A stretch of 64,000 nucleotides of DNA from Vibrio amylolyticus (lineage in GTDB: Bacteria > Pseudomonadota > Gammaproteobacteria > Enterobacterales > Vibrionaceae): assembly GCF_023145695.1 (NCBI RefSeq), contig NZ_JAJHVV010000006.1, positions 248,001-312,000 of the forward strand, written 5' to 3'. The notes beneath the pieces were generated by a model. That model searched no databases. It saw only the letters and a program-made list of their open reading frames with translations, and had not been told where the DNA came from. This document shows, in pieces, positions 46,597 to 57,005 of this stretch (position 1 is the first letter of the stretch; every line of letters starts with the position of its first letter). The position numbers and the translations under genes were made by a program.

Positions 46597-48627
46597 ATGG
46601 CTGTGGTCAACAAAATATACAAATATGCAGAACCAAACCTAACGATAGTGGGTTGGATGGGCTTTATCGGCTTTCCAACCTATTATTATGTTTGGGCCTA
46701 TTTATTTCCACAGCCTTATGAAAATCTAACATTCCGACTTATCTGTTCACTCTCTTTGTTAGCGCTTGCGCTTAGAAACTTCTTCCCTCATTACCTTAAA
46801 AAGTATCTACCGCACTACTATTTGTGGTGTATTGGTTTGTGCTTACCGTTCTTCTTTTCGTTTATGTTGATGATGAATGATTGGTCGAGTGTCTGGGTCA
46901 TGTCATTTATGGCGTCGATCTTTTTGCACATATTATTGGTTCATGAAACCAAAGTATTGGTTACTCAATGCGTCGTATCGATAGGGTTTGCTTTCGTACT
47001 CAGTTACTTGATAACTGGAGAAGTAGAGATACACGAAATAGATTGGTCTTATGTGCCTGTTTTTGGTTTCACCTACTTATTTGGTAACTTGTTCTATTTT
47101 CGCAATCAACTTGAGCATGAAGCTAGGATCTCATTGGCAAAATCATTTGGTGCAGGTATTGCTCATGAGATGAGAAACCCTCTTAGTGCGCTTAAAACAA
47201 CGGTGGATTTGCTGAAGGCAACACTTGTAGGCAAAGAACCTAATTCTCCTCTTATATCATCACACGATCGTAAAGAGATGAGTGACCTACTTGATGATGC
47301 AAATAGTATTATTCAAAATGGTAACGAAGCCATTGATCTTCTTTTAACCTCTATCGACCAGAACAGAGTATCCCGCTCTACGTTTTTAAAGCACTCCGTT
47401 GACACCGTATTGGAGGATGCAATCAGCAGTTACCCTTATCAGTCTTTCGATGCTCAAAAGGCCGTTACGGTGGATGTAAAGGGAAGCTTCGATTATTTCG
47501 GTAGTGATACTTTACTTAAATATGCTTTGTATAACCTGTTCAAAAATGCGTTTTATTATCAGAGTGAATCACAGTTTAATCTTCATATTGAAGTGATTGC
47601 AGGAGAAACTACCAATATATTGCGTGTGAAAGATAATGGGTTAGGTATTGAAGAGAGCAAAGTTGAAGCAATATTTAATGATTTCTATACCTTTGGAAAA
47701 AATGGAAGCTACGGGCTAGGCCTGCCATTTTGTCGCCGTGTAATGCGTTCATTCGGAGGGGACATCGAGTGCCGTTCAGTAGTAGGGGAATGGACAGAGT
47801 TTACTCTTCTCTTTCCTAAATATCGTTCAAGTACCGTTCAAGATATTAAGTTTGATCTTATTCGCAGCAAGACCATTCTTTCCATTGGGACCGAGTTTTC
47901 TATCAATCGAAGTTTCAATGAGCAATCATTCTATTTGGGTTACCGTTTAAACTATGTCTCCATAGAGAAGGCACTAAAACTGGAAGAGTATCAATTTGAG
48001 TACGATTTGATTTTTATTGATCTCGATAGTATTTCTGAAATGGATTTAAATGCCTTGGAGACTAACTTGTGCTTTACGGAAGCGAAAATTATATATCTGT
48101 ATGACCCTAGCATTGAGTATCACACTAACTTCAATCGGTTTTTACAGCTATCTGCAATCAGTAAACTTGAAATGGTTAATTCGTTTAACGATACGTTAGA
48201 TAGGCTAATTTTTGTCAATGAAGTGGAAGACCGAAATCGAGTACCGAAGAAAACCACATCGTTTGATAGAACGGTATTACTCGTGGACGACAATGACTCA
48301 GTTCGTTCGTTAACATCGATATTGCTTTCGCAACAGGGGTTTCAAGTCATTGAGGCCAAAGATGGCAATGATGTATTGAAGCTAGTTGAAACAGAAGAAG
48401 TTGATGTGGTGATCATGGATATTGAAATGCCACTGCTTAATGGCTTTGAGGCAACAAAATTGCTTCGCAGTTCATTGAGTGAAAAGGCGAATATACCCGT
48501 CATCGGACATACTGGTGATAACAGTAGTGAGTGTATCGAACAAATGAAATTAGTGGGCATGAATGATTATATAATCAAACCAGCGACGAATGATGTTTTA
48601 GTCTCTAAATTAGAACATTATATTTAA
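46597..48627 (+). CDS. cqsS: CqsS, CAI-1 quorum-sensing hybrid kinase
   Basis: 676 residues. Six N-terminal membrane helices (about 12-172) form the autoinducer pocket, as in V. cholerae CqsS, with landmarks AEPNLTIVGWMGFIGFPTYY and LMMNDWSSVWVMSFMASIFL. The kinase His190 is in GAGIAHEMRNPLSALK, ATP binding has NGSYGLGLPFCR, and the receiver Asp608 is in VVIMDIEMP. It passes phosphate to LuxU and LuxO. The residue matching V. cholerae Cys170 is Phe166. It is convergent with cqsA. Confidence 0.95.
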   Translation: MAVVNKIYKYAEPNLTIVGWMGFIGFPTYYYVWAYLFPQPYENLTFRLICSLSLLALALRNFFPHYLKKYLPHYYLWCIGLCLPFFFSFMLMMNDWSSVWVMSFMASIFLHILLVHETKVLVTQCVVSIGFAFVLSYLITGEVEIHEIDWSYVPVFGFTYLFGNLFYFRNQLEHEARISLAKSFGAGIAHEMRNPLSALKTTVDLLKATLVGKEPNSPLISSHDRKEMSDLLDDANSIIQNGNEAIDLLLTSIDQNRVSRSTFLKHSVDTVLEDAISSYPYQSFDAQKAVTVDVKGSFDYFGSDTLLKYALYNLFKNAFYYQSESQFNLHIEVIAGETTNILRVKDNGLGIEESKVEAIFNDFYTFGKNGSYGLGLPFCRRVMRSFGGDIECRSVVGEWTEFTLLFPKYRSSTVQDIKFDLIRSKTILSIGTEFSINRSFNEQSFYLGYRLNYVSIEKALKLEEYQFEYDLIFIDLDSISEMDLNALETNLCFTEAKIIYLYDPSIEYHTNFNRFLQLSAISKLEMVNSFNDTLDRLIFVNEVEDRNRVPKKTTSFDRTVLLVDDNDSVRSLTSILLSQQGFQVIEAKDGNDVLKLVETEEVDVVIMDIEMPLLNGFEATKLLRSSLSEKANIPVIGHTGDNSSECIEQMKLVGMNDYIIKPATNDVLVSKLEHYI

Positions 48628-48651
48628 CGTACACTTTTAAGCATTAAACAT

Positions 48652-48690
48652 AACACTACGTGCCCCTTTATACGTTGAACACGTAGTGTT
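48652..48690. terminator. Bidirectional hairpin between cqsS and cqsA
   Basis: Perfect 11-bp stem AACACTACGTG and its complement around a 17-base loop, in the short gap between the convergent pair. Confidence 0.8.
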
Positions 48691-48735
48691 TAAGTCCTTT
48701 TTCATTGATGGTTTTATTTAAGGTTTTATCGTTGT

Positions 48736-49914
48736 TTAAATGAAATACAATTCGGGATTATTGTAAGCCTTCTTACATACTTCGACGACATGTGAAACCT
48801 CCTTTTTAGTCATATCGCTTTTTACTGATAATCGAATAATATTTTTGTTATTTGGTGTTGCGGGAGTACAAAACACAGATCCTAATACCCCATTGCGTTC
48901 CAAAAAGTCTCTTACCCTAATTGTGTTTTGCGAGTCACCCGTCTCAAGGGCAATAATCTGCGATTCGCTCCTAATATTAAAGCCAATCTCTTTTAAGCCC
49001 TGAATGAGTGCATTTGAATGGGTGAAAAGAGCGTCTCTTTCTTGGTTACTCGATTTAATAACTCGTAACGTTTCGCTAATGCGTTCTAACTCATTGGCCA
49101 TCATCGCTGAACTAAATATTGACGAATATGCAGCATAAGGGAGAGTTTCCCCATATCGGTTATTGCACCAGATCCCACCAGCTCTATAAGCAAATGTCTT
49201 TGCTAGGCTAGCCGTTAAGAAATCAACATGTGGCGTAAGCGCTAAGCTCTGAAGTAAGCCTGAGCCTTGTGGTCCGTGGGTTCCCAGTGAATGGGACTCA
49301 TCAATGACGGTGGCGCAGTGATATTGATTTGCGACGTCGACAATGTCTTCAAGAGGCGCAACGGTGCCAAGTGTACTGTAAATAGAATCGGCAACAATTA
49401 CCCCTGGTCCGTACTTCTTAATCAACCGCTTTAGGTGCCGTGTATTGTTATGCATGAAGGGATGAATATTAGCACCTGCATAGCGAGCGCCTTCCCAAAG
49501 CGACATATGGGTAAAAAAATCGATGTAGACATTTGTGGAGGAGTGGCAGATTGTTTGCATTAACGCCGTGTTCGCAATCCATCCTGACGGGACAATGGTA
49601 CAGTTATCAAAACCGGTAAATTCAGCCATCTCTTGCTCAACACGTTGGTTGATTCCATCATTATGGAGAAATACATTCGACATAAATGCATTATCTGTTG
49701 AGGAAGCTAATGAGGATATTTGTTTATCTATAATCGAAGGGTGGCTACCTAAGCTTAAGTAGTCATTGCTCTGCAAAATAACATCATTTACTTTAGGGCT
49801 TCTACCTAGAACTAAGTTTCTCCCTTTATCTTGAGGCGTAATTAATGCCTCAATACTTTTAGACAATTGTTTTTCTAGCACATAGGGCAAAGCCAAATTT
49901 GTTGGATATTTCAT
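48736..49914 (-). CDS. cqsA: CqsA, CAI-1 autoinducer synthase
   Basis: 392-residue PLP enzyme (alpha-oxoamine synthase fold) that joins an aminoacyl donor with a fatty acyl-CoA to make the CAI-1 family signal. Landmarks match V. cholerae CqsA: QSNDYLSLG, NVYIDFFTHMSLWEGARYA, DESHSLGTHGPQGSG and the PLP lysine in TASLAKTFAYRAGGIWC. ATG 49914 is preferred to 49920 because AAAAGG gives a normal seven-base spacing only to it. Adjacent to its receptor cqsS. Confidence 0.95.
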   Translation of the reverse strand: MKYPTNLALPYVLEKQLSKSIEALITPQDKGRNLVLGRSPKVNDVILQSNDYLSLGSHPSIIDKQISSLASSTDNAFMSNVFLHNDGINQRVEQEMAEFTGFDNCTIVPSGWIANTALMQTICHSSTNVYIDFFTHMSLWEGARYAGANIHPFMHNNTRHLKRLIKKYGPGVIVADSIYSTLGTVAPLEDIVDVANQYHCATVIDESHSLGTHGPQGSGLLQSLALTPHVDFLTASLAKTFAYRAGGIWCNNRYGETLPYAAYSSIFSSAMMANELERISETLRVIKSSNQERDALFTHSNALIQGLKEIGFNIRSESQIIALETGDSQNTIRVRDFLERNGVLGSVFCTPATPNNKNIIRLSVKSDMTKKEVSHVVEVCKKAYNNPELYFI

Positions 49915-50150
49915 AGTCATACCTTTTAGTATTTAACGGTTCAGTGCCAGCTGACTCATTATCTATGACAGCAAACTATGAACTGGTCGACTACGAAAAA
50001 TCTATTTTTTAGCTAAGGTTACAAATAAAGATCCTCAGAAATACAGTTAGATACAAATCTATATTCCATCGGAAGTCTACATTGTTAGTGGTAACGAGAA
50101 ATCATATGGTGAATGAAAATTAAGAGATGACCATGACCATCATAATAATA

Positions 50151-51170
50151 CTAATTTTTACCGAGCTTTTCGGGCCAGTACATTTTCACATAGCGTAAAG
50201 AAACCCATATAACGAGTACCGTTGAAATGGTTAACTCAAGGAAACCAAATTTATGTAACCAATGCCAATGTGGATGGTACTCTTCGAAGAAATCAGTTAA
50301 TCGAAACATTGCTATTGAACTAATTACCGAAGGGAACGTGACGGCTGCAATGGATGGTCTGAATTGAAGTCGCATTAACCTGAAATAACACAAGTAGATA
50401 AACAGGGTCATCGTCACGGCTATGCCAGCCAATGCACCTGTCATTATTGGATCTGGATTCGAAAAGTTAACTAGGTAGCTAGCAAGCGTTAAATTAATTG
50501 GTGCCGCCATAATGGCAAGGGTAGGCTTCGCTCTAATTGAAAGTGCCCCTTCAAATACAAGACGATACAAAACCACAGGTAACATAAAGAAATAGATACC
50601 GATGCAGGTATTAACCAAGGTTGAAGAGAAGACATTGTACCCGAATTGTGTGCCAGCCAATGAGCTACTGATCAAGCCAACAGGGTATAAAAACCAACTC
50701 GGTACGACATTAGACATCTTAAAGTTTGATAGCTGGAATGTGAAAAACAGTATCATCATGGTTATGTGCAGTATCAATGCGGCAGCCCAAATAGGGTAGG
50801 CAATGATGGGAGAAATAGCGGCAAGGTAATCACAAAGAATAAGCAAAGACATACTTATCGGAGCCATTAAGCTGCCACTTAGCGGATGCTTAAGATCACT
50901 AATAAACATTCTATAGCTCGTTAAGTATTTGAGCAAAACCGGCATAAGTAATATAGCGCCTAACCCTGCTAGAAAAGGACGTATTGGGCCTCCAATTTCT
51001 GGAACATATAAATCCCATGCTTGGCCTAACCCAATAATACCTAGCGCTAATGAAGCCTGAGAAGGGGGGACACTATTAAATTGGGTAAACCTTTTCCAGT
51101 TCAACGAATTACTCCATACGAGAACGCGGTAAATGAAGCCTAGGGGACGCTTGGCTTTTGTGATGCGCAT
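50151..51170 (-). CDS. TDT/SLAC1-family transporter
   Basis: 339 residues, about ten hydrophobic segments, matching the tellurite-resistance/dicarboxylate transporter (TehA/SLAC1) family: SLALGIIGLGQAW near residue 40, HPLSGSLMAPISMSLLIL, NVVPSWFLYPVGL, and AAVTFPSVISSIAMFRL near the end. Typically an anion channel or transporter. Substrate not predictable from the sequence. The last 30 residues are basic (YVKMYWPEKLGKN). It lies upstream of cqsA on the same strand with a 230-bp gap. Confidence 0.82.
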   Translation of the reverse strand: MRITKAKRPLGFIYRVLVWSNSLNWKRFTQFNSVPPSQASLALGIIGLGQAWDLYVPEIGGPIRPFLAGLGAILLMPVLLKYLTSYRMFISDLKHPLSGSLMAPISMSLLILCDYLAAISPIIAYPIWAAALILHITMMILFFTFQLSNFKMSNVVPSWFLYPVGLISSSLAGTQFGYNVFSSTLVNTCIGIYFFMLPVVLYRLVFEGALSIRAKPTLAIMAAPINLTLASYLVNFSNPDPIMTGALAGIAVTMTLFIYLCYFRLMRLQFRPSIAAVTFPSVISSIAMFRLTDFFEEYHPHWHWLHKFGFLELTISTVLVIWVSLRYVKMYWPEKLGKN

Positions 51171-51747
51171 AGTATCAATCTATTAGGTTTGTATGCAAAT
51201 ACTACCAATGTCGCTTAATACGACTTATTCAAATAAAATAAGACGTTAGTGAAGAATATGACGTAATTAAACCCTATAAATAAGACCATTGGCATAATTT
51301 TGGCCGGTGAATGAATGATATCCAACACAGCTGGAAAATAAGATTTTTAAAATACTCACTCAACCAAGAAGTAGAATTGAAAAAATTGTGTTTGAAAATG
51401 GGATGTACGTCACTTTCGTCGCTTGTAAATGACGAAATTTGAACCATAGTTAATGTGTAAGGCAATCTGAACCACCGACTCGCAGGGAGGAACACTAGGG
51501 CCTTACATACAATTTGGATGGATTCAAAGAAACAAAATTTAGCTCCTCGTAAAAGTTCAAGTCGCAACATAAGTTGGCTTGATTCGCGAACTCACGATTG
51601 AGTAACGAGGGATAGGGCGCGCTCATTGTAGTGCGCCTTTCGTCGTTTAGAGACTTACTCCTTTACTCTTTTTAAATCAGTTTGATATTCAAAAATATTC
51701 AATTCCCGATATACTCTTATGAATAATTCAGACGCTAAGGCTATTTA
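51171..51747. other. 577-bp intergenic region with a small ORF and a terminator
   Basis: No convincing gene. A 43-codon frame at 51311-51442 on the plus strand ends with ELKKLCLKMGCTSLSSL, which resembles a ribbon-helix-helix tail, but it has no ribosome site and is probably a remnant. The opposite strand has a 98-codon frame with unlikely composition. A terminator-like hairpin lies at 51616-51640. Nothing else recognisable. Confidence 0.5.
51616..51640 (+). terminator. Intrinsic terminator in the gap before cobW
   Basis: GGCGCGC paired with GTGCGCC around TCATTGTA, then TTT. Since no gene ends just upstream, it hints at an unannotated transcript or a decayed gene. Confidence 0.6.
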
Positions 51748-52731
51748 ATGGAAAAGCGAATTCCAACCAACATAATTACTGGCTTTTTAGGTGTTGGTAA
51801 AACGACGACTATCCTCAACTTATTGAAAAACAAACCGGACAATGAAAAGTGGGGGGTATTGGTCAATGAGTTTGGAGAAATTGGAATAGACGGAGCGATA
51901 TTGACCGAACAAGGTGCACAAATTAAAGAAGTACCTGGCGGTTGTATGTGTTGTACCGCTGGAGTGCCAATGTCCGTGGGAATCAATGCGCTACTACGAA
52001 CCAAGCCTGATAGATTATTGATTGAGCCAACAGGGCTTGGTCACCCTAAGAAAGTCGTCGCAACATTGATTTCTCCACAGTACGAAAAATACGTTGATCT
52101 AAAAGCGACCATTGCTTTGGTTGATCCTAGAAACTTGAGTAATACTAAATATACCGAAAATCAGAATTTTAATGATCAACTCGACACTGCTGATGTGGTT
52201 ATTGGTAGTAAGGTCGATCAGTGTACCGTTGCCGATATCGATGCGTTTAACGATTGGATTACCGATCAAGCTCCTGCAAAAACCTTCAGCAAATTGATTA
52301 AGCACGGTGAGTTGCCTTTAGAAGTTCTAGACAACGTACGCTTGCATGGTAGCGCTTCTTCCCAAATAGAAGACCATCACCATGAACACGCAGAGATGGA
52401 GCCTCAGTTCCAGCTTCCTCCAGGCCAAACGTACATTAGAAAAGAGAACTCAGGACAAGGGTATAAGAGTTGTGGTTGGTTATTTGGTCCGGAAGTAGAG
52501 TTTAACTTTGATGATCTGTTCTCCATGCTAAGCGACTTAACAGCAGAACGAGTGAAAGGTGTTATCAATACTGACCAGGGATGTTTTACCTTTAATAAGG
52601 CAAATGGCGTGCTGTCGGTGAACAATTTATCATTGCAAGGTTTTGAATCTCGCCTTGAAGTTATTGATTCTCAGTTACTTCCTTGGGATCAATTAGAAAA
52701 AGTATTAATAAAACTAGCAGATATTGAGTGA
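51748..52731 (+). CDS. CobW/ZNG-type GTPase, metal chaperone
   Basis: 327 residues. GTPase P-loop GFLGVGKTTTILNLL, the metal-binding CxCC in PGGCMCCTAG, NKxD-like GSKVDQ, and a His-rich segment DHHHEHAE near 210. A C-terminal CobW domain follows. Such proteins hand zinc or another metal to client enzymes when the metal is scarce. No Zur box was identified upstream. A very strong terminator follows. Confidence 0.88.
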   Translation: MEKRIPTNIITGFLGVGKTTTILNLLKNKPDNEKWGVLVNEFGEIGIDGAILTEQGAQIKEVPGGCMCCTAGVPMSVGINALLRTKPDRLLIEPTGLGHPKKVVATLISPQYEKYVDLKATIALVDPRNLSNTKYTENQNFNDQLDTADVVIGSKVDQCTVADIDAFNDWITDQAPAKTFSKLIKHGELPLEVLDNVRLHGSASSQIEDHHHEHAEMEPQFQLPPGQTYIRKENSGQGYKSCGWLFGPEVEFNFDDLFSMLSDLTAERVKGVINTDQGCFTFNKANGVLSVNNLSLQGFESRLEVIDSQLLPWDQLEKVLIKLADIE

Positions 52732-52798
52732 TTTAAGAGAGACATAACCCTTAATACCCCTTATAAAATTATGTGTTATTAATGAAACTATCGACAAG

Positions 52799-52848
52799 AA
52801 CCGTCTTGATAAAATGATCTAGATCAAATTATTGAAGGCGGTTTTTTT
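52799..52848 (+). terminator. Long intrinsic terminator after cobW
   Basis: AACCGTCTT pairs with GAAGGCGGTT, an extended inner palindrome includes TGATCTAGATCA, and seven T follow. The inner palindrome also resembles an FNR/CRP core (ATGATCTAGATCAA), probably by chance. Confidence 0.85.
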
Positions 52849-53058
52849 ATGCAACCAGTTCTCTACTACGATTAATAAGTCAGAAAAATAAGTGACAAAA
52901 AGTCACTACAAGGCTAGGTGCGAACAGCACCCAAACAACTTACGTATTTTGCGCAATACGAATTATTACACGACCTAATACGTAATCGTCGTTCTATTTA
53001 ACGTTCCCTATGACGGTACGGCTAACTAGACAACACCTCGTTGATTGGGAAGGTAACC

Positions 53059-55311
53059 ATGTCATTGAAATATAAACTACTGATAATATTGCTTATTATT
53101 GGTTTAACCCCAGCGTTGATCATTTCCACTTGGTCACTGTATGTTGCGAACAAAAACTTCGAGAAACAAACCTTTAGTCAGTTAATCGCATTAAGAGAAG
53201 TTAAAAAATCGGCGGTAATTGAATACCTAAATACAAGAGTAGAACAAGCAAACTCTCTTGCTAATAATCAATCCATAATAGACGCGACCACTGCTTTTTC
53301 TAATGCCTTTAACGAGTTATCGACAAATTATAATGTTGAAGCTGAATCGGGTATTGATCGAAAGCTTGCTAATTATTATCGCGATAATTTTATATCAACG
53401 TTAATTGAAAAATCTCCGAATACGAAAGGCAATGTAACAGCGTTACAGTTAACTAGAGATATCAGCCCTAGCGGTAAGCTTCTCCAACTCGATTACATTG
53501 TCAATAATCAAGCCGCAGTAGGGAGCAAAGATAGCCAAGTACGATCTGGAAGAAATTCAAAGTACGATGAAGTCCATGCCGGCATACACCCATATTTAAA
53601 CGATCTTTTAGATAGGTTTGGTTACTACGATATCTTCTTGTTGGATATTGATACGGGAAATATTATTTATTCCGTCTTCAAAGAAGTGGACTACGGAACG
53701 TCCATGATAGACGGTCCTTATGCAAATAGTGGTCTGGCAAAAGCATTTCAGAAAGCGAAATCAGCAGATCGAAATGAGGGGGCTTCACTCGTTGATTTTA
53801 CCCCATATTTACCATCCTATAACGCACCTGCGGGATTTATTGCCGTACCCGTCTATGACAATGGGCTGAAAGTAGGTGTACTCGCGTTTCAGTTTCCGAT
53901 TGACCGCCTTAATATGATTATGTCAGAGCGCTCTGGCTTAGGAGAAACAGGTGAAACTTACTTAGTTGGGGGAGATAAATTGATGCGTTCGGACTCCTAT
54001 TTAGACCCAACGAACCGAAGTGTTAATGCATCATTTGCCAAGCCTGAAACTGGTAGCGTGAATACAGAATCAGTGAAGAAAGCACTCAACGGTGAAGCGG
54101 GAATTGGGGCAATATACGATTACAACAATACGCTTGTACTGTCTGCTTATGAACCTTTAAATGTACACGGACTCAATTGGGCGATTATTACCGAAATCGA
54201 CGAGAAAGAAGCGTGCGCGGCGTTCTATGATCTTAGGGACATAATGTTAACGTTAGCTGGTGTCGTTATTTTGTTTATTGTCATCATCGCAATGGTCATC
54301 GCTAGAAGTATCATGAAACCTTTAGGGGGCGAGCCTAGTGCTATGCAGCGAATAGCCAGTAACATTGCTAGCGGGGATCTTTCCGAAGAGTTTGAGATTC
54401 ATGAATCAGCTGGTGGCGTTTATTTGTCCATGCATCAAATGGCGAATAGTTTAAAAGAAATGCTAATGAAAATATCGGACGCGGCATTACAACAATCAAA
54501 CGCATCACAGCAGTTAACGAAGGTCACCAGCGATACAGACAGAAGCGTGAATCAACAGCGTCAAAACACTGATCAAGTGGCCAATGCAATGAATGAATTG
54601 TCAACTACGGTTGCAGAAGTAACGAAAAGTACCAATGAAGCCGCTGAAGCCTCTATACTCGCGCAAGAGAAAGTAACGACAAGTTATGAGCAAGTAACTA
54701 ACGTTTCTGCCGAAATTCGCCAGTTATCTGATGGTCTCAATAATTCTCGAGAAAAAATCACGCGTTTAAACAGCAGTGCAGAAAATATTTCCAATATATT
54801 AACCACCATAACATCGATATCAGAGCGGACTAACTTGCTTGCACTGAACGCAGCCATTGAAGCGGCGAGAGCCGGAGAGCAAGGGCGTGGCTTTGCTGTT
54901 GTCGCTGATGAGGTTCGTTCTTTGGCTTCTAGTACCAAAGAGTCAAGTGAAGAAGTGTCGCAGATGATCGCCATGTTGCAACGAGATGCAACAGAAACGA
55001 GAGACGTCATGGAGCATGGCATTGAACACGCTGAGCATGTTGCAAACTATGCGTTAAAAACAACGGAATCATTAAAAGTGGCCTCAGAATCGGTAGACGT
55101 AATTGCAGATATTACGACTCAAATTGCAACGGTTGCTGAAGAGCAAAATAGCGTTACAGAAGAGATCAATCGAAACATTCAGGAGATCAGCTTAATGTCG
55201 ATAGAGGCGGAGCGCTCTGTGCACCAAATATCAGAATCAAGTGGGCAATTAGATGAGCTTTCTAATTCGCTTGAAGCTATGGTCGGGGAGTTTAAAGTAG
55301 AGACTAGGTAA
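53059..55311 (+). CDS. Methyl-accepting chemotaxis protein with a large periplasmic sensor
   Basis: 750 residues. Two membrane helices (about 8-28 and 395-415) enclose a long dCache-like sensor carrying [25 protein letters not shown] and the signalling domain follow, with the highly conserved hairpin tip [31 protein letters not shown] split around residue 600. No C-terminal CheR-binding pentapeptide is obvious. ATG 53059 is chosen because GGGAAGG lies five bases upstream. The ligand is unknown. Confidence 0.9.
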   Translation: MSLKYKLLIILLIIGLTPALIISTWSLYVANKNFEKQTFSQLIALREVKKSAVIEYLNTRVEQANSLANNQSIIDATTAFSNAFNELSTNYNVEAESGIDRKLANYYRDNFISTLIEKSPNTKGNVTALQLTRDISPSGKLLQLDYIVNNQAAVGSKDSQVRSGRNSKYDEVHAGIHPYLNDLLDRFGYYDIFLLDIDTGNIIYSVFKEVDYGTSMIDGPYANSGLAKAFQKAKSADRNEGASLVDFTPYLPSYNAPAGFIAVPVYDNGLKVGVLAFQFPIDRLNMIMSERSGLGETGETYLVGGDKLMRSDSYLDPTNRSVNASFAKPETGSVNTESVKKALNGEAGIGAIYDYNNTLVLSAYEPLNVHGLNWAIITEIDEKEACAAFYDLRDIMLTLAGVVILFIVIIAMVIARSIMKPLGGEPSAMQRIASNIASGDLSEEFEIHESAGGVYLSMHQMANSLKEMLMKISDAALQQSNASQQLTKVTSDTDRSVNQQRQNTDQVANAMNELSTTVAEVTKSTNEAAEASILAQEKVTTSYEQVTNVSAEIRQLSDGLNNSREKITRLNSSAENISNILTTITSISERTNLLALNAAIEAARAGEQGRGFAVVADEVRSLASSTKESSEEVSQMIAMLQRDATETRDVMEHGIEHAEHVANYALKTTESLKVASESVDVIADITTQIATVAEEQNSVTEEINRNIQEISLMSIEAERSVHQISESSGQLDELSNSLEAMVGEFKVETR

Positions 55312-55352
55312 TCTGTTACGCGCATATAGGGGGTCTTGTGCTCCCCTATATA

Positions 55353-55381
55353 AAAAATACCGCTAATAGCAGCGGTATTTT
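55353..55381. terminator. Bidirectional terminator between chemoreceptor and ylqF
   Basis: AAAATACCGCT-AATAGC-AGCGGTATTTT, a perfect stem with A and T tracts on both sides. Confidence 0.9.
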
Positions 55382-55410
55382 AAATGACGTAAAAAATTAG
55401 AACGTGTGAA

Positions 55411-56355
55411 TTAACGCTTATTTCTTAGGTAACGTTTTCTACGTTCTTCTTTCTTTTTAATCTTCTGTTCTTCTTTTTTCGCGGTTTCAATTTCCACTTC
55501 AACCAGCTCTTGAGTAATCATTTCTGGAAGTTCTAGCGTGATTTTCCCTAGTGTTCCGCTGCGCAATTCATGAAGAAGGATCTCTGAGGCTTTGTGTAAA
55601 TCAACACGGCCACCAGAACGGAGCGCACCACGGTTACGTCCAATCTCTTCCATAAGTTCGAGATCTGATTCAGGCAGCTCTTCAATGTTGTAACGTTCTT
55701 TTAGCCTATCTGGATACTGTTTGGCCAAATACTCAACGGTGTAGAACGCAACTTCGTCATATTCCATTGCCGTATCTTTCACCGCGCCAGTGGCTGCTAA
55801 ACGAAAGCCACTGTGTGGGTTTTCAACTTTTGGCCATAACACTCCAGGAGTGTCAGAAAGTACAACACCGTTTTGTAGGTTGATACGTTGCTGGCGACGA
55901 GTTACAGCGGGCTGGTTACCTGTGACTGCAATAGTTCGGCCTGCAAGCGCGTTTATGATGGTTGATTTACCAACGTTAGGAATCCCCATGATCATGGTAC
56001 GAATATTTTTGCCGATCTCTTCACGGTGTGGCGCAAGTTTACGAACAAGCTCCATAATCTTAGATACTTCACTCGCTTGAGATGTCGTGATTGCGATGGC
56101 TTTTACACCTTGCTCTTTCTCTAGATGATCGATCCAAAGTTGAGTGAGCTCTGGGTCAGCGAGGTCGCGCTTGTTAAGTACTTTGACTACAGGAGTCTCG
56201 CCACGTAATTTGGAGATGACTGGGTTCTCACTACTAAATGGTATACGAGCGTCGAGAACTTCGATAATGACGTCGACTTGAGGGATCGCTTCTTCAATCT
56301 CTTTAAGGGCTTTATGCATATGCCCAGGGAACCATTGAATTGCATTGTTAACCAT
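55411..56355 (-). CDS. ylqF: YlqF/RbgA-type ribosome-assembly GTPase
   Basis: 314 residues. Circularly permuted GTPase order: G4 NKRDLAD first, G5-like TTSQAS, then G1 GIPNVGKSTIINAL, and G3 DTPGVLWPK. The C-terminal helical domain (RGALRSGGRVDLHKASEILL) and a basic tail follow. It helps assemble the large ribosomal subunit. Start ATG 56355 gives the usual MVNNAIQWFPGHMHKAL. It is the last ordinary chromosomal gene before the accessory region begins. Confidence 0.93.
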   Translation of the reverse strand: MVNNAIQWFPGHMHKALKEIEEAIPQVDVIIEVLDARIPFSSENPVISKLRGETPVVKVLNKRDLADPELTQLWIDHLEKEQGVKAIAITTSQASEVSKIMELVRKLAPHREEIGKNIRTMIMGIPNVGKSTIINALAGRTIAVTGNQPAVTRRQQRINLQNGVVLSDTPGVLWPKVENPHSGFRLAATGAVKDTAMEYDEVAFYTVEYLAKQYPDRLKERYNIEELPESDLELMEEIGRNRGALRSGGRVDLHKASEILLHELRSGTLGKITLELPEMITQELVEVEIETAKKEEQKIKKKEERRKRYLRNKR

Positions 56356-56380
56356 TTGTTTTTATTACCTTAGTGTGAAT

Positions 56381-56427
56381 ATCTAGAGCTATGGGGTACA
56401 TAGTGGGGTACATAAATCTAGCGCTAT
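56381..56427. repeat. Nested direct-repeat block at the left edge of the accessory region
   Basis: Two tandem copies of TGGGGTACATA (56392-56402 and 56404-56414) sit between two near-identical 12-mers, ATCTAGAGCTAT (56381-56392) and ATCTAGCGCTAT (56416-56427). It lies 25 bp beyond the ylqF start, exactly where base composition changes. Tandem short repeats of this kind commonly flank integrase arm or attachment sites. Confidence 0.6.
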
Positions 56428-57005
56428 TCTAGTTAGCTTTAATGAGCATATTGTACTTGATAATCGAATTGTTATCTATTTATGTGAACGAAAGATTGAT
56501 GAACTATCTAGGGCGGATGAGTACACGATGAGTCTATCTAGTCACTACTTTGTATAGAAAAATAATAAATTAATATGGTCTGTTATTCATAGTGTATATC
56601 GAAAGTTAGATTAGTAATATATAGATTCGACTCACAGAACTGAATATTCTATAAAGAATCCAGCTCACAATAATAATGAATGGTAAGTTTGTTTTTCTAA
56701 TATGTGCTTGAGCCGGATCTAATAACGTCACTAACTTAAAACTAGGTTTATACACATATGGTTTAACATGAATCGCCACCCTTTATTGTTATATTAATTA
56801 TATAACCAACTGATAACAAAGCTATTTTATGTGAGCGTCTCATTGGGTTTGACCGAAAATATTTGTATTTATTATAGAGAAAAAGCCCACTTAATTACCC
56901 TTGTTCTATTAGTTTTTAGTGAGTTTGATATTATTATTTTAATGTGTTTTTATTGTTTTAAAGCAGAGTCAATTTAATTTAAGTAATAAGGTGATAAGGG
57001 TTGTT
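56428..57005. other. AT-rich non-coding leader of the accessory region
   Basis: About 580 bp with no gene. It contains two more 14-15-bp relatives, GATGAACTATCTAG (56498-56511) and GATGAGTCTATCTAG (56527-56541), and an unusual crowding of CTAG (with the repeat block, five copies within 160 bp), a tetramer that is rare in most enterobacterial-type DNA. It could hold an origin, integrase arms or the alpA promoter. Confidence 0.45.

Noticed and set aside
51274..51570. 98-codon frame on the minus strand in the gap before cobW
   Set aside because: Composition is unnatural, there is no ribosome site or recognisable domain, and it overlaps terminator and remnant signals.
52814..52827. FNR/CRP-like palindrome ATGATCTAGATCAA after cobW
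   Set aside because: It is the inner part of the terminator stem, which explains the symmetry without a regulator.
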